Origin: Leptothoe spongobia TAU-MAC 1115
Lineage (GTDB): Bacteria > Cyanobacteriota > Cyanobacteriia > Phormidesmidales > Phormidesmidaceae
DNA length: 64,000 nucleotides
Direction: 5' to 3'
Assembly (NCBI RefSeq): GCF_018739885.1
Contig: NZ_JADOES010000018.1
Location: 1-64,000 of the forward strand
Both the position numbers and the translations under genes were made by a program. Positions 36,233-46,028 of this stretch are shown piece by piece. The notes under the pieces were generated by a model. It saw only the letters and a list, made by a program, of their open reading frames with translations, made no database searches and was not told the origin of the DNA. Every line of letters begins with the position of its first letter. Positions within the stretch are counted from its first letter, which is position 1.

Positions 36233-37522
36233 TCAGCTATTACCAGTACGAGACAACACAAACAGCTTTGGCATAGCTACAGTCTCACCCAGATAAATGC
36301 CTAAATTCTGAGCAATATAGCGGTTCTCATTCGCACTGAATACACTCGGTTTTGAGGTTTCAGGGGTTGGCACTATCAAGGTGTGTTCAAAACAAGCCGG
36401 AACCGCTATATGTACCCAGGGACTATCTGGTGACACAGGTCTAGGACAACAATGAGCCTGATGACGCTGTTTAATTAAGGGAATGACCTGATCTAAAGGT
36501 TTACTGTCTGCCCTTCCCTGGGACCAGATTACTAGCTGCTGATACTGTTCGGCTGCAATTAACTCCACCGCCTTGCACCCAAAGGCTGTTGCAATCAGAC
36601 AATCCATCGAAGACGGCGTACTACTGCGTTGAATATGTCCCAGTGTGGTCGCTCGGGTTTCAATGGTCCGTAAATAACCAAAGTCTGGTTCGTTTGTTTC
36701 ACAGAGTCGTTTCCCATGGATTTGGATCTGTTGGGCTAAGGTGTCGCCAATATATTTCTCCTTGACACCATTTTGATTATGAACACCTTCCGCCATCACC
36801 ACCAGGGCAAACTGCCGCTTGGTCTGGCGTAACTGTACAATTTTTTGGCAAATGCCATTGAGGATATTGTCATTAATCTGCGGTGTCTGCTCTGGAACCA
36901 GAATGACATCCGCCCCTCCTGCAATCCCCGCCCGCAATGCCAGATGTCCGGCATCTCGCCCCATCACCTGAACAACCATAATGCGATCATGGCTAGCTGC
37001 TGTAAAGGTGAGATCGTACAGAGCACGGGTCACCGTATCAACAGCGGTATCAAACCCTAGAGATTGTTCAGTAAAGGGCACATCGTTATCAATGGTTTTG
37101 GGAATCGCAATCCAATTCCAATTACCCTGCTTTGCCAGATCAGAAATAATATCCAGACTCCCGTCCCCTCCTAGGGCGATTAAGGCATCTAGCTCAAGCA
37201 AACGATACCCGTCTAAAATCTCACGGGCAATATGGGGATCGCTGGGATTGCCTTTATTTAAAGCACCGAGAATACTGCCGCTAAGAAATTGGAGAATATC
37301 GACACCGTGAAGCAGCCCTGGAATATCAAATCCGTGGTCTCGCAGCTGAAAATCTTCAACGTTACAGTTTCCTTGCTTTAGATTGATCAGACCCTGGGTA
37401 CCGTAAGGAATACCATAAACTCGCCAGCCTCGTCCAGTTGCACATCTAACGACTGCTCGAATGACAGCATTGAGCCCAGGACAGTCACCACCACTTGTGA
37501 GAATACCAATCTTTTTAGTCAC
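36233..37522 (-). CDS. pfkA: 6-phosphofructokinase
   Basis: This 429-residue glycolytic enzyme phosphorylates fructose 6-phosphate. The nucleotide loop ILTSGGDCPGLNAVIR, ALGGDGSLDI, the catalytic PKTIDNDV and VQVMGRDAGH are all present. The combination GGDGS with PKTIDND (Gly at the first, Lys at the second diagnostic position) is neither the E. coli ATP pattern nor the GGDDT pyrophosphate pattern, so the phosphoryl donor cannot be settled from sequence. The C-terminal ~80 residues extend beyond a minimal PFK. GTG 37522 is the start. Confidence 0.93.
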   Translation of the reverse strand: MTKKIGILTSGGDCPGLNAVIRAVVRCATGRGWRVYGIPYGTQGLINLKQGNCNVEDFQLRDHGFDIPGLLHGVDILQFLSGSILGALNKGNPSDPHIAREILDGYRLLELDALIALGGDGSLDIISDLAKQGNWNWIAIPKTIDNDVPFTEQSLGFDTAVDTVTRALYDLTFTAASHDRIMVVQVMGRDAGHLALRAGIAGGADVILVPEQTPQINDNILNGICQKIVQLRQTKRQFALVVMAEGVHNQNGVKEKYIGDTLAQQIQIHGKRLCETNEPDFGYLRTIETRATTLGHIQRSSTPSSMDCLIATAFGCKAVELIAAEQYQQLVIWSQGRADSKPLDQVIPLIKQRHQAHCCPRPVSPDSPWVHIAVPACFEHTLIVPTPETSKPSVFSANENRYIAQNLGIYLGETVAMPKLFVLSRTGNS

Positions 37523-37553
37523 GGTTCAAACGAATATCAAAGAACAACATGAA

Positions 37554-37790
37554 TCAGGGGGCCAGATGAATGGAGGGTGACTGAGGCCGATAGGTCTGGA
37601 GCGATTTAATATACTGCGCCCGCTCAAAGGCACTGGGGTCGGGGCAATTTATCTGGCTCATGCTACCCTTCAGCTGACTAAGAGAAACATACTCATGGTC
37701 CTGTAACCATCTATGTAGATCTTGCTCAACAGTACGCAGATGGTCAATGCCATGACGCAACAGGGCACTCACCATCATCGTGACATCAGC
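37554..37790 (-). pseudogene. 3-prime remnant of a dihydroorotate-dehydrogenase-like gene
   Basis: Coding similarity starts at ADVTMMVSALLRHGIDHLRT and ends with the family tail QLKGSMSQINCPDPSAFERA. This matches the last 75-80 residues of the roughly 330-residue DHOD-like proteins often encoded next to nifJ in cyanobacteria. The barrel and FMN site are missing. The fragment directly abuts the truncated nifJ and shares bases with its end, marking a deletion junction. An ATG at 37778 could express the peptide, but no function is expected. Confidence 0.75.
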
Positions 37791-39487
37791 TTACTGAGAA
37801 CTGTTTTTACAAAAGGAGGGGCTGCCTCTGCCACAGGAGATTTTAAGGAAGGAATCTTGCTCACCGGCACTTTGTCTGGCAGAGGAATCTTAAACAGATT
37901 TTGCAGCGTTTGATCCACAGCCTCCAGGTTCATCAATACGACTTTGTCACCTTTTTTGGCATAGGTTTTAGAAATAGAGGCCCGAATGGCGGCAATCACC
38001 TCTGATGGCGGCAAGATCTTGGATAGGGCAAAGAAACAAGTTTGCATCACCGTATTGATTCGCCCTCCCAGACCAACGGACCGAGCTACTTCATAGGCGT
38101 TAATGACATATACCTCAAGGTGTTTCTGCAGAATCTGAGACTGAATTCGTTCGGGTAGCTTATCCCACACTTGCCCTAGGGTGTAAGGAGAATTTAACAA
38201 CAACGTAGCGCCTGGCATAGCAGGCCCTAAAATATCGAGCTGGTCTAAGAGCATCCATTGGTGGCAGGCGATAAAATTAGCCTGGGCAATCAAATAAGGG
38301 GCATGGATCGCATCTGGACCAAAGCGTAGGTGGGAAATGGTAACTGAACCCGATTTTTTCGAATCGTAGACAAAGTAGCCTTGGGCATGATTATCGGTAG
38401 TCTTACCAATTATCTTGATAGTATTTTTATTAGCGCCTACGGTACCATCTGAACCTAGACCGTAGAACACTGCACGGATAGTCTGCTCCGGCTCGATAGA
38501 GAATATCGCATCATAGGCCAAACTGGTATGGGTAACATCATCGTCAATGCCAATGGTAAAGTGATTTTTCGGCTCTTTTTGATTATGCTGAAATCCATCT
38601 AAGAGAAGATTATCAAAAACGGCTTTGACCATGGCTGGAGTAAATTCTTTAGACGAGAGTCCATAACGTCCACCCACAATCATTGGTAACTGATTGTCTA
38701 ATGTGGTGAAATGTGATTCCACCAGGGCTGAGAGTACGTCTAAATAAAGGGGTTCACCCGCGCCTCCTGGTTCCTTAGTGCGATCTAATATAGAAATCGC
38801 CTTAACGGTTTTGGAAAGGCTTGCCGCAAACCTACGGGCATCAAAGGGACGGTAGAGTCGGACTTTGACCACACCGACATTTTCTCCCACCTCATTGAGG
38901 GTATCCACGGTCGATTGAGCTGTTTCACAGCCAGATCCCAGTAACACTATCACTCGTTCGGCATTGGGATCGCCATAATATTGAAGTTGAGTAATTAGTT
39001 CGTTATCAATCAGAGAGTTTAAACTCTCGTCGGCAAGGAGTTCTATCTTTTGAACCTCGTGGGAGGTGCGAAAACCATCGAAAAAGTGAATAAAGGGAAC
39101 ACGACTAGCGAGGGAGGCAATTGTTGCGATCGCAGCCATATCCTGAGCCTCTTGCACCGAAGCCGAGCACAGCATGCCAAACCCGGTACTGCGAACCGCC
39201 ATCACATCACTATGATCCCCAAAAATAGACAGCGCCTGGGTCGCTACCGAACCATGAACCGCCCCTGCTACACCACCTTCACTTTGCATTTCCACAATGG
39301 CAGGCACCGTCCCCCAAAGATTAGGCTTGTTGCTAGCCGCCCAGGCATCCGCCCATTCCCCCATGGGTGACGCGGGTGTAATTGGGTAAATTGCAATCAC
39401 TTCATTGAGGGCATAGGCCACCCGTGCGACTGCTTCATTGCCATCTAAGGTAGCAAATCGAGTTTGAACAGATACAGAGGTTTGCAT
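37775..39487 (-). pseudogene. nifJ: Truncated pyruvate:ferredoxin oxidoreductase
   Basis: This 570-codon 5-prime part of a gene whose product is normally about 1,190 residues opens with TLDGNEAVARVAYALNEVIA and IYPITPASPMGEWADAW. The PFOR pyruvate-binding domain (about 1-240), domain II (about 255-370) and the gamma-like domain (about 415-550) are intact. The reading ends SKLMSR just where the linker to the two [4Fe-4S] motifs should begin. The ferredoxin-like and thiamine-diphosphate domains are absent, so no pyruvate oxidation is expected. ATG 39487 is used. Confidence 0.85.
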
Positions 39488-39782
39488 GATTGTTCTCAAC
39501 GTTGTGTTAGCTGTCCCAGCAAGATATGAACACCGTACCTACAGTATTCAGACTAAGGACATAATTTGAGGAACTTGTGAAGAGCAATTGTGGACTTAGA
39601 GAGTGCGATCACGTTGGGATAGTTGAGTGCAATTTTTCATGTCCAGCTATCCGACTTCTGAATGCGATCATGTCTAGCCAACGGTAGGATGAATGCGAGC
39701 AAACTGATATGAGTGAGCTCGCTCATTACGTGGCAAAATAGTGCCGCATTCTGTAAATACCTGACCCATATTCCGCAATACC

Positions 39783-40571
39783 ATGACAGTATTTGGTGGC
39801 ATTCTAGTAATCATTGGTATCATCCTATTTTTTGTATGGCGTAGCCAACGTAATCGCCTTGCCAGTATTCGCTCGGCCAGGCTTTCTACGGTTGCTGACA
39901 TCCAGCAAATAGCTAATGCCGTTGCTCAGGAGATTGGCCCCGGTAGCTGGCAGGAGTATGTCAAGCTCCAAGGCAAGGTGCAATGTAATCAGCCTTTGCT
40001 ATCTCAAATCCAGCAGACTGAATGCGTCCACTACCAAACCACGGTCGTTCGGGAATATGAGGAAGTGACGACTCAGCGTGATGATCAAGGCAATACAACT
40101 CAAGAAACACAACGCAAGTCTGAAACCGTTGCCAGCAATACCCAGTCTATTCCTTTTCAACTACTAGATTCAACCGGTCAAATTACAGTTGACCCCAGTG
40201 GCGCAGATATTGAAACTGTGCAAATTCTAGAGGAATTTCAACCTGATACTCAACAATCTGGCAGCAGGCTGAGCTATGGCAACTTCTCTTTAAACCTCAA
40301 TACTCCTAATGTGGGGCGCACCATCGGTTATCGCTATAAGGAATCAATTCTTCCCATCGATCGGGATGTTTTAGTCTTAGGGATGGCGACCGATACCACC
40401 CAAGAACTGAGCATCCGAAAACCATCGGATCCTGCTCAAAAATTTATTCTTTCTTTGAAAATTGAAGAAGAGTTAGCCAGGGCAGCATCAAGGGGCACAA
40501 AACAAGCATTCTATGGCATGGTTATTTGCTTGATAGCAGGTGTGATCCTAATACTCGTTGGATTGATTTGA
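39783..40571 (+). CDS. GIDE-type (E3 ubiquitin ligase-like fold) membrane protein
   Basis: This 262-residue protein has an N-terminal membrane helix (about 3-20), a C-terminal helix (about 243-262) and a beta-rich domain between them. The central region with CVHYQTTVVREYEE and a YKESILPIDRDVLVLGMAT segment near residue 190 matches bacterial relatives of the GIDE domain in mitochondrial MUL1. Bacterial members lack the RING finger, so ligase activity is not implied. Function unknown; probably a membrane-stress or lipid-associated protein. ATG 39783. Confidence 0.75.
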   Translation: MTVFGGILVIIGIILFFVWRSQRNRLASIRSARLSTVADIQQIANAVAQEIGPGSWQEYVKLQGKVQCNQPLLSQIQQTECVHYQTTVVREYEEVTTQRDDQGNTTQETQRKSETVASNTQSIPFQLLDSTGQITVDPSGADIETVQILEEFQPDTQQSGSRLSYGNFSLNLNTPNVGRTIGYRYKESILPIDRDVLVLGMATDTTQELSIRKPSDPAQKFILSLKIEEELARAASRGTKQAFYGMVICLIAGVILILVGLI

Positions 40572-40776
40572 TTGCACAGCCGTTGTTCTTCAACATGTTT
40601 TTATAAGTCACTTAGCACCTGTCTCAACGAGGAACTTATGAGGGGCTCAATAGCTCATGCATTCCTCACGTTTAATGTCTACTCTATAAGTACGTCTGGG
40701 GGCAAAACATCAGATCATATCGGACAACGATATCATTCTCACTTAAGCAATCAGCTATAGGAAAGGAGGAATGACA

Positions 40777-41154
40777 ATGAGTGATCAAATACCCAGTGTG
40801 CAAATCTTCAAAGATATTCCTGAAGAAATCAGCGGCGTCAGCCTCAGACGAGATCCATCGACAGGAATCCATATTGCAGTGATACGCTTTGAAGCCTTAG
40901 CGTCTATAGAACATTTCTTGAGCTTTAGAAAAAGTTCAAGAAATGCGCTACACCTGATCGACACAGAGGGCGAAATCTTGATCATGCCCTCTGGCGTCAA
41001 GATGTTCTATGGAGACATAGAAGGAGAAGATCTCAAAGGCGTTGAATGCAAAATCGAAATCGATCAAGATGATCATTGGGAACGGTTCATTCGATTTATG
41101 CATCGCTATGCAGAAGCTAATGGGCTCGACTATAACGAAACTGAGTCGGAGTGA
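40777..41154 (+). CDS. psb28: Psb28-family photosystem II assembly protein
   Basis: This 125-residue protein binds photosystem II assembly intermediates at the cytoplasmic face. The conserved LIDTEGEI turn and the C-terminal helix WERFIRFMHRYAEANGLDYN are characteristic. Divergence in the N-terminal half (DIPEEISGVSLRRDPSTG) suggests the second paralog type (Psb28-2) rather than canonical Psb28. ATG 40777 has AAGGAGG seven bases upstream; ATG 40771 would be too close. Monocistronic. Confidence 0.85.
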   Translation: MSDQIPSVQIFKDIPEEISGVSLRRDPSTGIHIAVIRFEALASIEHFLSFRKSSRNALHLIDTEGEILIMPSGVKMFYGDIEGEDLKGVECKIEIDQDDHWERFIRFMHRYAEANGLDYNETESE

Positions 41155-41187
41155 ATCATAACGTACATCTACTGACGCTGAAAGAAA

Positions 41188-41553
41188 TCATTTGAGTCCC
41201 GCCTGAGCTTTGCCAGTGAGTTTCATATTTTGAAATGTGGCAATGATCTTAGAACCGTCAGGGTTAAGCCATTCGTAAGTAATTAAAATCTCATCATTCG
41301 GTAAATTTTGCGTTTTGATCTCCGCACCAAAACCAAGCATATGCTCTACCGCCAGTAGATGCATACCAGGGGTCAACTGCTCGTATTGAGCCCACGTAAC
41401 AACAGCATATTCCTGAGATAGAATCTGATGCACAACGCTAATGTGGAGAGCAACCAAACCAAACTCTGCCACCATAGGATGTAACCGCGATGGCTGTGGT
41501 GGCAACAGTAGCCTAGGGATAACGAATAGCAGCACCCCCAACAGCAAAGCCAT
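41188..41553 (-). CDS. Membrane-anchored SmpA/BamE-like small protein
   Basis: This 121-residue protein starts at ATG 41553 with a hydrophobic anchor (MALLLGVLLFVIPRLLL). After a linker comes a two-helix plus beta module: TWAQYEQLTPGMHLLAVEHM, then LITYEWLNPDGSKIIATF and a KAQAGL ending. That order (helix with PGM, hairpin with YxW-NPDGS, KAQ tail) matches small cyanobacterial proteins with an SmpA/OmlA-like fold. The reading frame continues upstream through a 79-bp repeat that I exclude. Role unknown. Confidence 0.55.
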   Translation of the reverse strand: MALLLGVLLFVIPRLLLPPQPSRLHPMVAEFGLVALHISVVHQILSQEYAVVTWAQYEQLTPGMHLLAVEHMLGFGAEIKTQNLPNDEILITYEWLNPDGSKIIATFQNMKLTGKAQAGLK

Positions 41554-41570
41554 GTCTATTAATGGTTCCC

Positions 41571-41707
41571 GAGGCTGTCTATGGGGACCCTCCAGAACTT
41601 TTGTCTCCAAGTGAGATTCGCGAGACCTATGTTTCAACCACAGCTCCCAAGGCTGCCTATGGTAACCTACCAGGACTTTTGTCTTAAAGTGGGATTTGTT
41701 ATCTTTT
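41571..41707. repeat. Imperfect 79-bp tandem duplication
   Basis: GAGGCTGTCTATGG (41571) and AAGGCTGCCTATGG (41650) head two copies. Both continue with a C-rich stretch, a CCAGAACTTTTGTCT or CCAGGACTTTTGTCT string and AAGTGAGATT or AAGTGGGATT. The copies lie upstream of the SmpA-like gene. Confidence 0.6.
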
Positions 41708-41945
41708 CCGATAAAGTAGTGCCATTTTTCTTAGGTTACGCTCCTATAGCCACTCTCATTTTTTAAAGGTAGAACAACAAAATGAGGATATTGTGAGGAG
41801 CTAATTAGTCCATATACTCACAGGATCATCACAATTGGCTGCTAAGAATAAATATAGTTCAGGTTCTTGTGCTTTGGCAGGGCGTGAACCTACTTTATGC
41901 TTTGTCCCGAGCTTTCTACGGGAACTGATTTGGTGAGCCACTTGC

Positions 41946-44138
41946 ATGACTGACCAGTCTTTTGGAAGATTTTCAATAAGACCGTTTGAAACGCTTACGA
42001 TGCTTGTCGATTCGTTATTTCCAGACTTGCTACCTATAGGCAGTCGAGCCATTATCCCGACACCACTAACGGTAACGGCTGATATATCACTTGAGGATGC
42101 GATCTCACGGATGCATCAAGCCCAAAGCAGTTATATCCTAAGCACCGAACAACAGTGTCCCGTTGGCATTTTCACCGAGCGAGATCTGGTAAAACTCCTG
42201 GCCTCAGGGCAGTCGACCATAGGGATGACACTCGCCACAGTCATGACCCAAGAACTGCTTACCCTAACCGCTGAGGAGGTCAAAGACGCCTTTGAAATCT
42301 TGCACCTGATGCAAAAAACTCGGGTACGTCATCTACCCATAGTTGATGAACTCAATAACCTGACAGGCGTCATTACCCAACAAAGCCTGGAGCAAGCCTT
42401 CCCCCCCTCCAGCCTGCTAAAACTCAGATTAGTCAAAGAGGTCATGGAGCCCAACGTCATTTGCTCCCCCCAAACGGCATCGTTGCTGACTATAGTGCAA
42501 CAGATGGCTGAGCACAGCGTCAGCTGTGTGGTGATTGCAGACTCCAAACATCGCCCCATCGGCATCATCACCGAGCGAGACATTGTACAGTTTCAAATCA
42601 TGGGCCTGGATTTTAGGCAGACCCAGACCCAGACTGTAATCAGCACTCCTCTGCGGCCTATCCAGCCCCAAGATTCACTCTGGATAGCCCACCAACAGAT
42701 GAATCAAAACCATGTGCGGCCTTTGGTAGTCTGCATACCTGACGGCACAATAGCCGGTCTGATTACCCAAAGCAGCCGATGGCAGGCCCTTGCCCCCAAT
42801 GCAATCCAGCAGACGGTTGAACTATTACAACAAAAAGTAGAACAGCTACGCTCAGAAAACCAGGCCCTGAGGGAAGATCGTACCTGTGAGCTAGAAAACC
42901 AACGTCGTCTAAGCCAGCAACTAGAGCAAAGCCACAGACGCCTGACAGCGACCAATGTTACCTTAACAACTACCCTCCAAGCCCTCCAAATAACTCAAAA
43001 AGACCTACAACGGGCAAATGCCAACCTGGCAAACCAGGTCGAAGTGCGTACCGCAGACCTACATCAGGCCGAATATCGCTGGCGTACCCTGCTGGAAAAT
43101 GTGCCGCTGGTGGTAGTTGGCATTAGTAATAACGGCAAAGTCAACTATGCCAATCCCTTTCTTTTAGAGTTAACAGACTATACCGCTGCAGAAGTACTCG
43201 GAAAAGACTGGTTTGAGCAGTTTGTGCCCTTATCTGAGCAACCTCAGCTCATACAATACTTCCAACAGTTGCTCACCCAGCCAGATACTCCCAGGCAATA
43301 TCAAAACGTCATCCTGACCCGATCCGGTGAAAAGCGCATGATTGCCTGGAACAATACTCTGCTGCGTGATGGAAACGATACTATCCTCGGCTCCATGAGC
43401 ATTGGCGAAGATATTACCGAACGTCTTGTCATTGATCGGATGAAAAGCGAGTTTATTGACATCGTTGGTCACGAGCTACGTACCCCACTGACCTCAATTG
43501 ATGGTGGGCTAAAGCTGATAACCGAGGGCCTCGTAGCCAGTGATTCTGAGCAAGGACATTTACTGCTTCAGACCGTAGCAAAAAGTTCTCAGCGGCTGGT
43601 CAAGCTGGTAGACGAAATTTTAGACTTTGAATGTCTGGAGTCGGGGAAAAGCTCACTGAAAAAGCAACGCCTCAATACACAAGACCTGACTAGCCAAGCA
43701 ACCGATGCAGTGCAGCCCATGGCAGAACAGGCAGATATCACCCTGGAAGTTTCTGACCCTGGTTTTGAACTTGTCGCCGACCTCCAGCATATTCAACAGG
43801 TGCTGACCAACTTACTTGACAATGCCATTAAGTTTTCTCCTGACGGAACTACCATCTGGCTAACGGTTGACACATCCTTGTTAAGCCAACCTGATCAGAT
43901 AGAATCCATGGTGCGTTTTCAAGTTCGTGACCAAGGACCAGGGATTCCAGCTGAAAAGTGCGAAACAATCTTTGACCGTTTTATGCAGCTGGACTCCTCT
44001 GATACTCGATCAAGCGGGGGGACTGGATTGGGCCTCGCCATCTGTCGCAAAATCATTGAGCAACACAGCGGCAACATCTGGGTCGAGAGCACCTTAGGTC
44101 AAGGCAGCTGCTTTTATTTCACGCTGCCATTAAGCTAA
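41946..44138 (+). CDS. CBS-PAS sensor histidine kinase
   Basis: This 730-residue soluble kinase has two CBS pairs (about 35-150 and 163-280), each with the GI(F/I)TERD(L/I)V signature. A coiled coil (about 285-375), a PAS domain (about 378-490), a dimerisation/phosphoacceptor domain with His509 in VGHELRTPLTS, and an HATPase domain (about 605-730, with NLLDNAIKFSP, DQGPGIP and GTGLGLAI) follow. CBS pairs suggest sensing of adenine nucleotides or another ligand. No response regulator is adjacent. Confidence 0.92.
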   Translation: MTDQSFGRFSIRPFETLTMLVDSLFPDLLPIGSRAIIPTPLTVTADISLEDAISRMHQAQSSYILSTEQQCPVGIFTERDLVKLLASGQSTIGMTLATVMTQELLTLTAEEVKDAFEILHLMQKTRVRHLPIVDELNNLTGVITQQSLEQAFPPSSLLKLRLVKEVMEPNVICSPQTASLLTIVQQMAEHSVSCVVIADSKHRPIGIITERDIVQFQIMGLDFRQTQTQTVISTPLRPIQPQDSLWIAHQQMNQNHVRPLVVCIPDGTIAGLITQSSRWQALAPNAIQQTVELLQQKVEQLRSENQALREDRTCELENQRRLSQQLEQSHRRLTATNVTLTTTLQALQITQKDLQRANANLANQVEVRTADLHQAEYRWRTLLENVPLVVVGISNNGKVNYANPFLLELTDYTAAEVLGKDWFEQFVPLSEQPQLIQYFQQLLTQPDTPRQYQNVILTRSGEKRMIAWNNTLLRDGNDTILGSMSIGEDITERLVIDRMKSEFIDIVGHELRTPLTSIDGGLKLITEGLVASDSEQGHLLLQTVAKSSQRLVKLVDEILDFECLESGKSSLKKQRLNTQDLTSQATDAVQPMAEQADITLEVSDPGFELVADLQHIQQVLTNLLDNAIKFSPDGTTIWLTVDTSLLSQPDQIESMVRFQVRDQGPGIPAEKCETIFDRFMQLDSSDTRSSGGTGLGLAICRKIIEQHSGNIWVESTLGQGSCFYFTLPLS

Positions 44139-44159
44139 GTTGAAACTCTAGGCTACTTT

Positions 44160-45545
44160 TTAACGCGTTGTCACCTCAATGATCTTGTCAAACTGATAAT
44201 TTTCGGCCAGTTCTTTCAAATACCGAGCAAGAGCAGCGTTCTCTCCTGGCACTTGCTCAATCAACTGCAACACCCGTTTCCCCTTTAACTGACCTGCGGC
44301 ATGATGGAGTTCGCTCACCCACTCAGGTGACATATCATCTAACATCTCCTCAAGTGCATCCGTGACAACGGACGATGCTCCTCCTCCCTCGGTTGGAGAT
44401 TCTTCTCTATTTTTATTTTGCTGTTCCTGCCAATTTTGTAGATCTTCAGTAGCATGTTCTACAGTCGCTTCTGTAGACAGATCCAACTTTGAACATTGGT
44501 AAACAGGAATATGAAATTCGAACTTGGAGCCTACTCCAACCTGACTGTTGACCATCAATTGACCTCCCATCAGTTGGATAAATTGCTGACTGATCGATAA
44601 TCCTAATCCAGTTCCTTGGTGAGTATTACGACCTACTTCAGTTTGCTCAAAGGGTGCAAAGATGACGTTGAGGTCAGTCTCGGCAATCCCAGGGCCAGAG
44701 TCTTCAACTTCGCAGTACAAAGTGCACGCTGTTTTAGCAGGGACATCCCCTTGCTGCTCAACCGTTAACAGCTCAGACCTAACCTTAAGACATACCTGAC
44801 CACTCTCTGTAAACTTAATGGCGTTATCTAATAAATTGATTAAGACTTGTTTTAATTTTCCGGCATCTGTCTCTATATATTGAGGTAGCTCGGGAGAGTG
44901 ACTGAGAATTAGTTGTAGCCCTTTGGCATCTGCTTTGAGACCAAATATGGCTTGTAAATCATGCAAAAGTATTTGCAAATTAATGATGCTCGGATCAACA
45001 GTGACCTTACCGGCTTCAAGCTTAGACATTTCTAAAATGTCATTGATCAAAGTCAGCAAATGCTCTCCACTTCGATTGATGATCGCCAGTTGTTCTCGTT
45101 GTTGAGAATTTAGAGACTGAGTATTTTCTAACAGTTGGCTAAACCCTAAAATTGCATTCAAGGGCGTTCGTAACTCATGACTCATCCTAGCTATAAACGT
45201 ACTTTTAGATTGGTTTGCCGCCTCAGCAGCAACTTTAGCAGTACGCAGTTGATCCGTAATGTAATCAGAATGTTCCAGAGTAGTTTCAAGCAGAATTTCT
45301 AAATCTATTTTTTCGTGTTCAAGCTCATTTATTGTTTTTTGAAGTTGCATAAGAACGTTGTTCTCAGCCTGCTGATCGTCGGACGCAATAGTAGGCTCCT
45401 TGGCAAGGAGGGATTGAGGCGTTCCCAATGTCAATAAGTAAGATTGAATAACGGTGGATGAATCCAGGCCAGACTGATCGCAATAGGCTACTAAATTTTG
45501 CAATGCCTGCTCGCTAAGTTCTATGGTTAAACGTTTTGTATCCAT
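44160..45545 (-). CDS. Soluble sensor histidine kinase with C-terminal accessory domain
   Basis: This 461-residue protein has an N-terminal ribbon-helix-like start (MDTKRLTIELSEQALQNLVA), a coiled coil (about 60-110), HisKA with His123 in MSHELRTPLNAI, and an HATPase with NLLDNAIKFTESG and GTGLGLSISQQF. After an acid linker comes a tail domain (about 405-461, MSPEWVSELHHAAGQLKG) also found at the end of the CHASE2 kinase at 46029-48422. No membrane segment. ATG 45545; a TTG at 45551 is in frame. Transcribed divergently from the CHASE2 kinase. Confidence 0.9.
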   Translation of the reverse strand: MDTKRLTIELSEQALQNLVAYCDQSGLDSSTVIQSYLLTLGTPQSLLAKEPTIASDDQQAENNVLMQLQKTINELEHEKIDLEILLETTLEHSDYITDQLRTAKVAAEAANQSKSTFIARMSHELRTPLNAILGFSQLLENTQSLNSQQREQLAIINRSGEHLLTLINDILEMSKLEAGKVTVDPSIINLQILLHDLQAIFGLKADAKGLQLILSHSPELPQYIETDAGKLKQVLINLLDNAIKFTESGQVCLKVRSELLTVEQQGDVPAKTACTLYCEVEDSGPGIAETDLNVIFAPFEQTEVGRNTHQGTGLGLSISQQFIQLMGGQLMVNSQVGVGSKFEFHIPVYQCSKLDLSTEATVEHATEDLQNWQEQQNKNREESPTEGGGASSVVTDALEEMLDDMSPEWVSELHHAAGQLKGKRVLQLIEQVPGENAALARYLKELAENYQFDKIIEVTTR

Positions 45546-45767
45546 GGGCAAACCTGAGCATAGGCCCGATCAAGTTCTAACTATTCTTGCACATATAGCC
45601 TATATCTAGACGTTTGTAACATATGTCACTACGTAATTACTTCAACAGAATAAATTGATAACAATATTTTGGAAACCAAGGGCCCTTTTGTGAGGATCTC
45701 ATAGTCATATATTGAAAACCTTTAAATCACTTCATAGCTCTATGGAATCAAAATCAATTAATTTCCA

Positions 45768-45847
45768 CATTCTGGATGTACAGACGTTCCATGGAACGTC
45801 TCTCCAACATTCTGGATATACAGACGTTCCATGGAACGTCTCTCCAA
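45768..45847. promoter_or_regulatory. Two tandem 40-bp units, each with a perfect 20-bp palindrome
   Basis: Units 45768-45807 and 45808-45847 differ at one base. Each contains AGACGTTCCATGGAACGTCT, a perfect 20-bp palindrome (45782-45801, 45822-45841). They lie between divergently transcribed histidine-kinase genes, where regulator binding would be natural. A decayed copy at 12114-12150 shows the unit is dispersed, so a repeat element is the alternative. Confidence 0.65.
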
Positions 45848-46028
45848 CATCTATTTTTGGAACTTATTAATGGCTTGCTCCTATGAGAAAATTCTGTTAC
45901 TTTCCATCGCAATCCCATCTTTACTTCATACTATGATCCGACCTTGATTTCGGGGCATAGTTTCGAACGATTTGAGACGATGTAAACTTTGGTTGCAGCT
46001 AGCATCACTATCTTCGGGAGACGATTGA

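Noticed and set aside
40572..40760. 62-codon ORF between the GIDE-type and psb28 genes
   Set aside because: No ribosome site or family similarity; likely chance reading frame.
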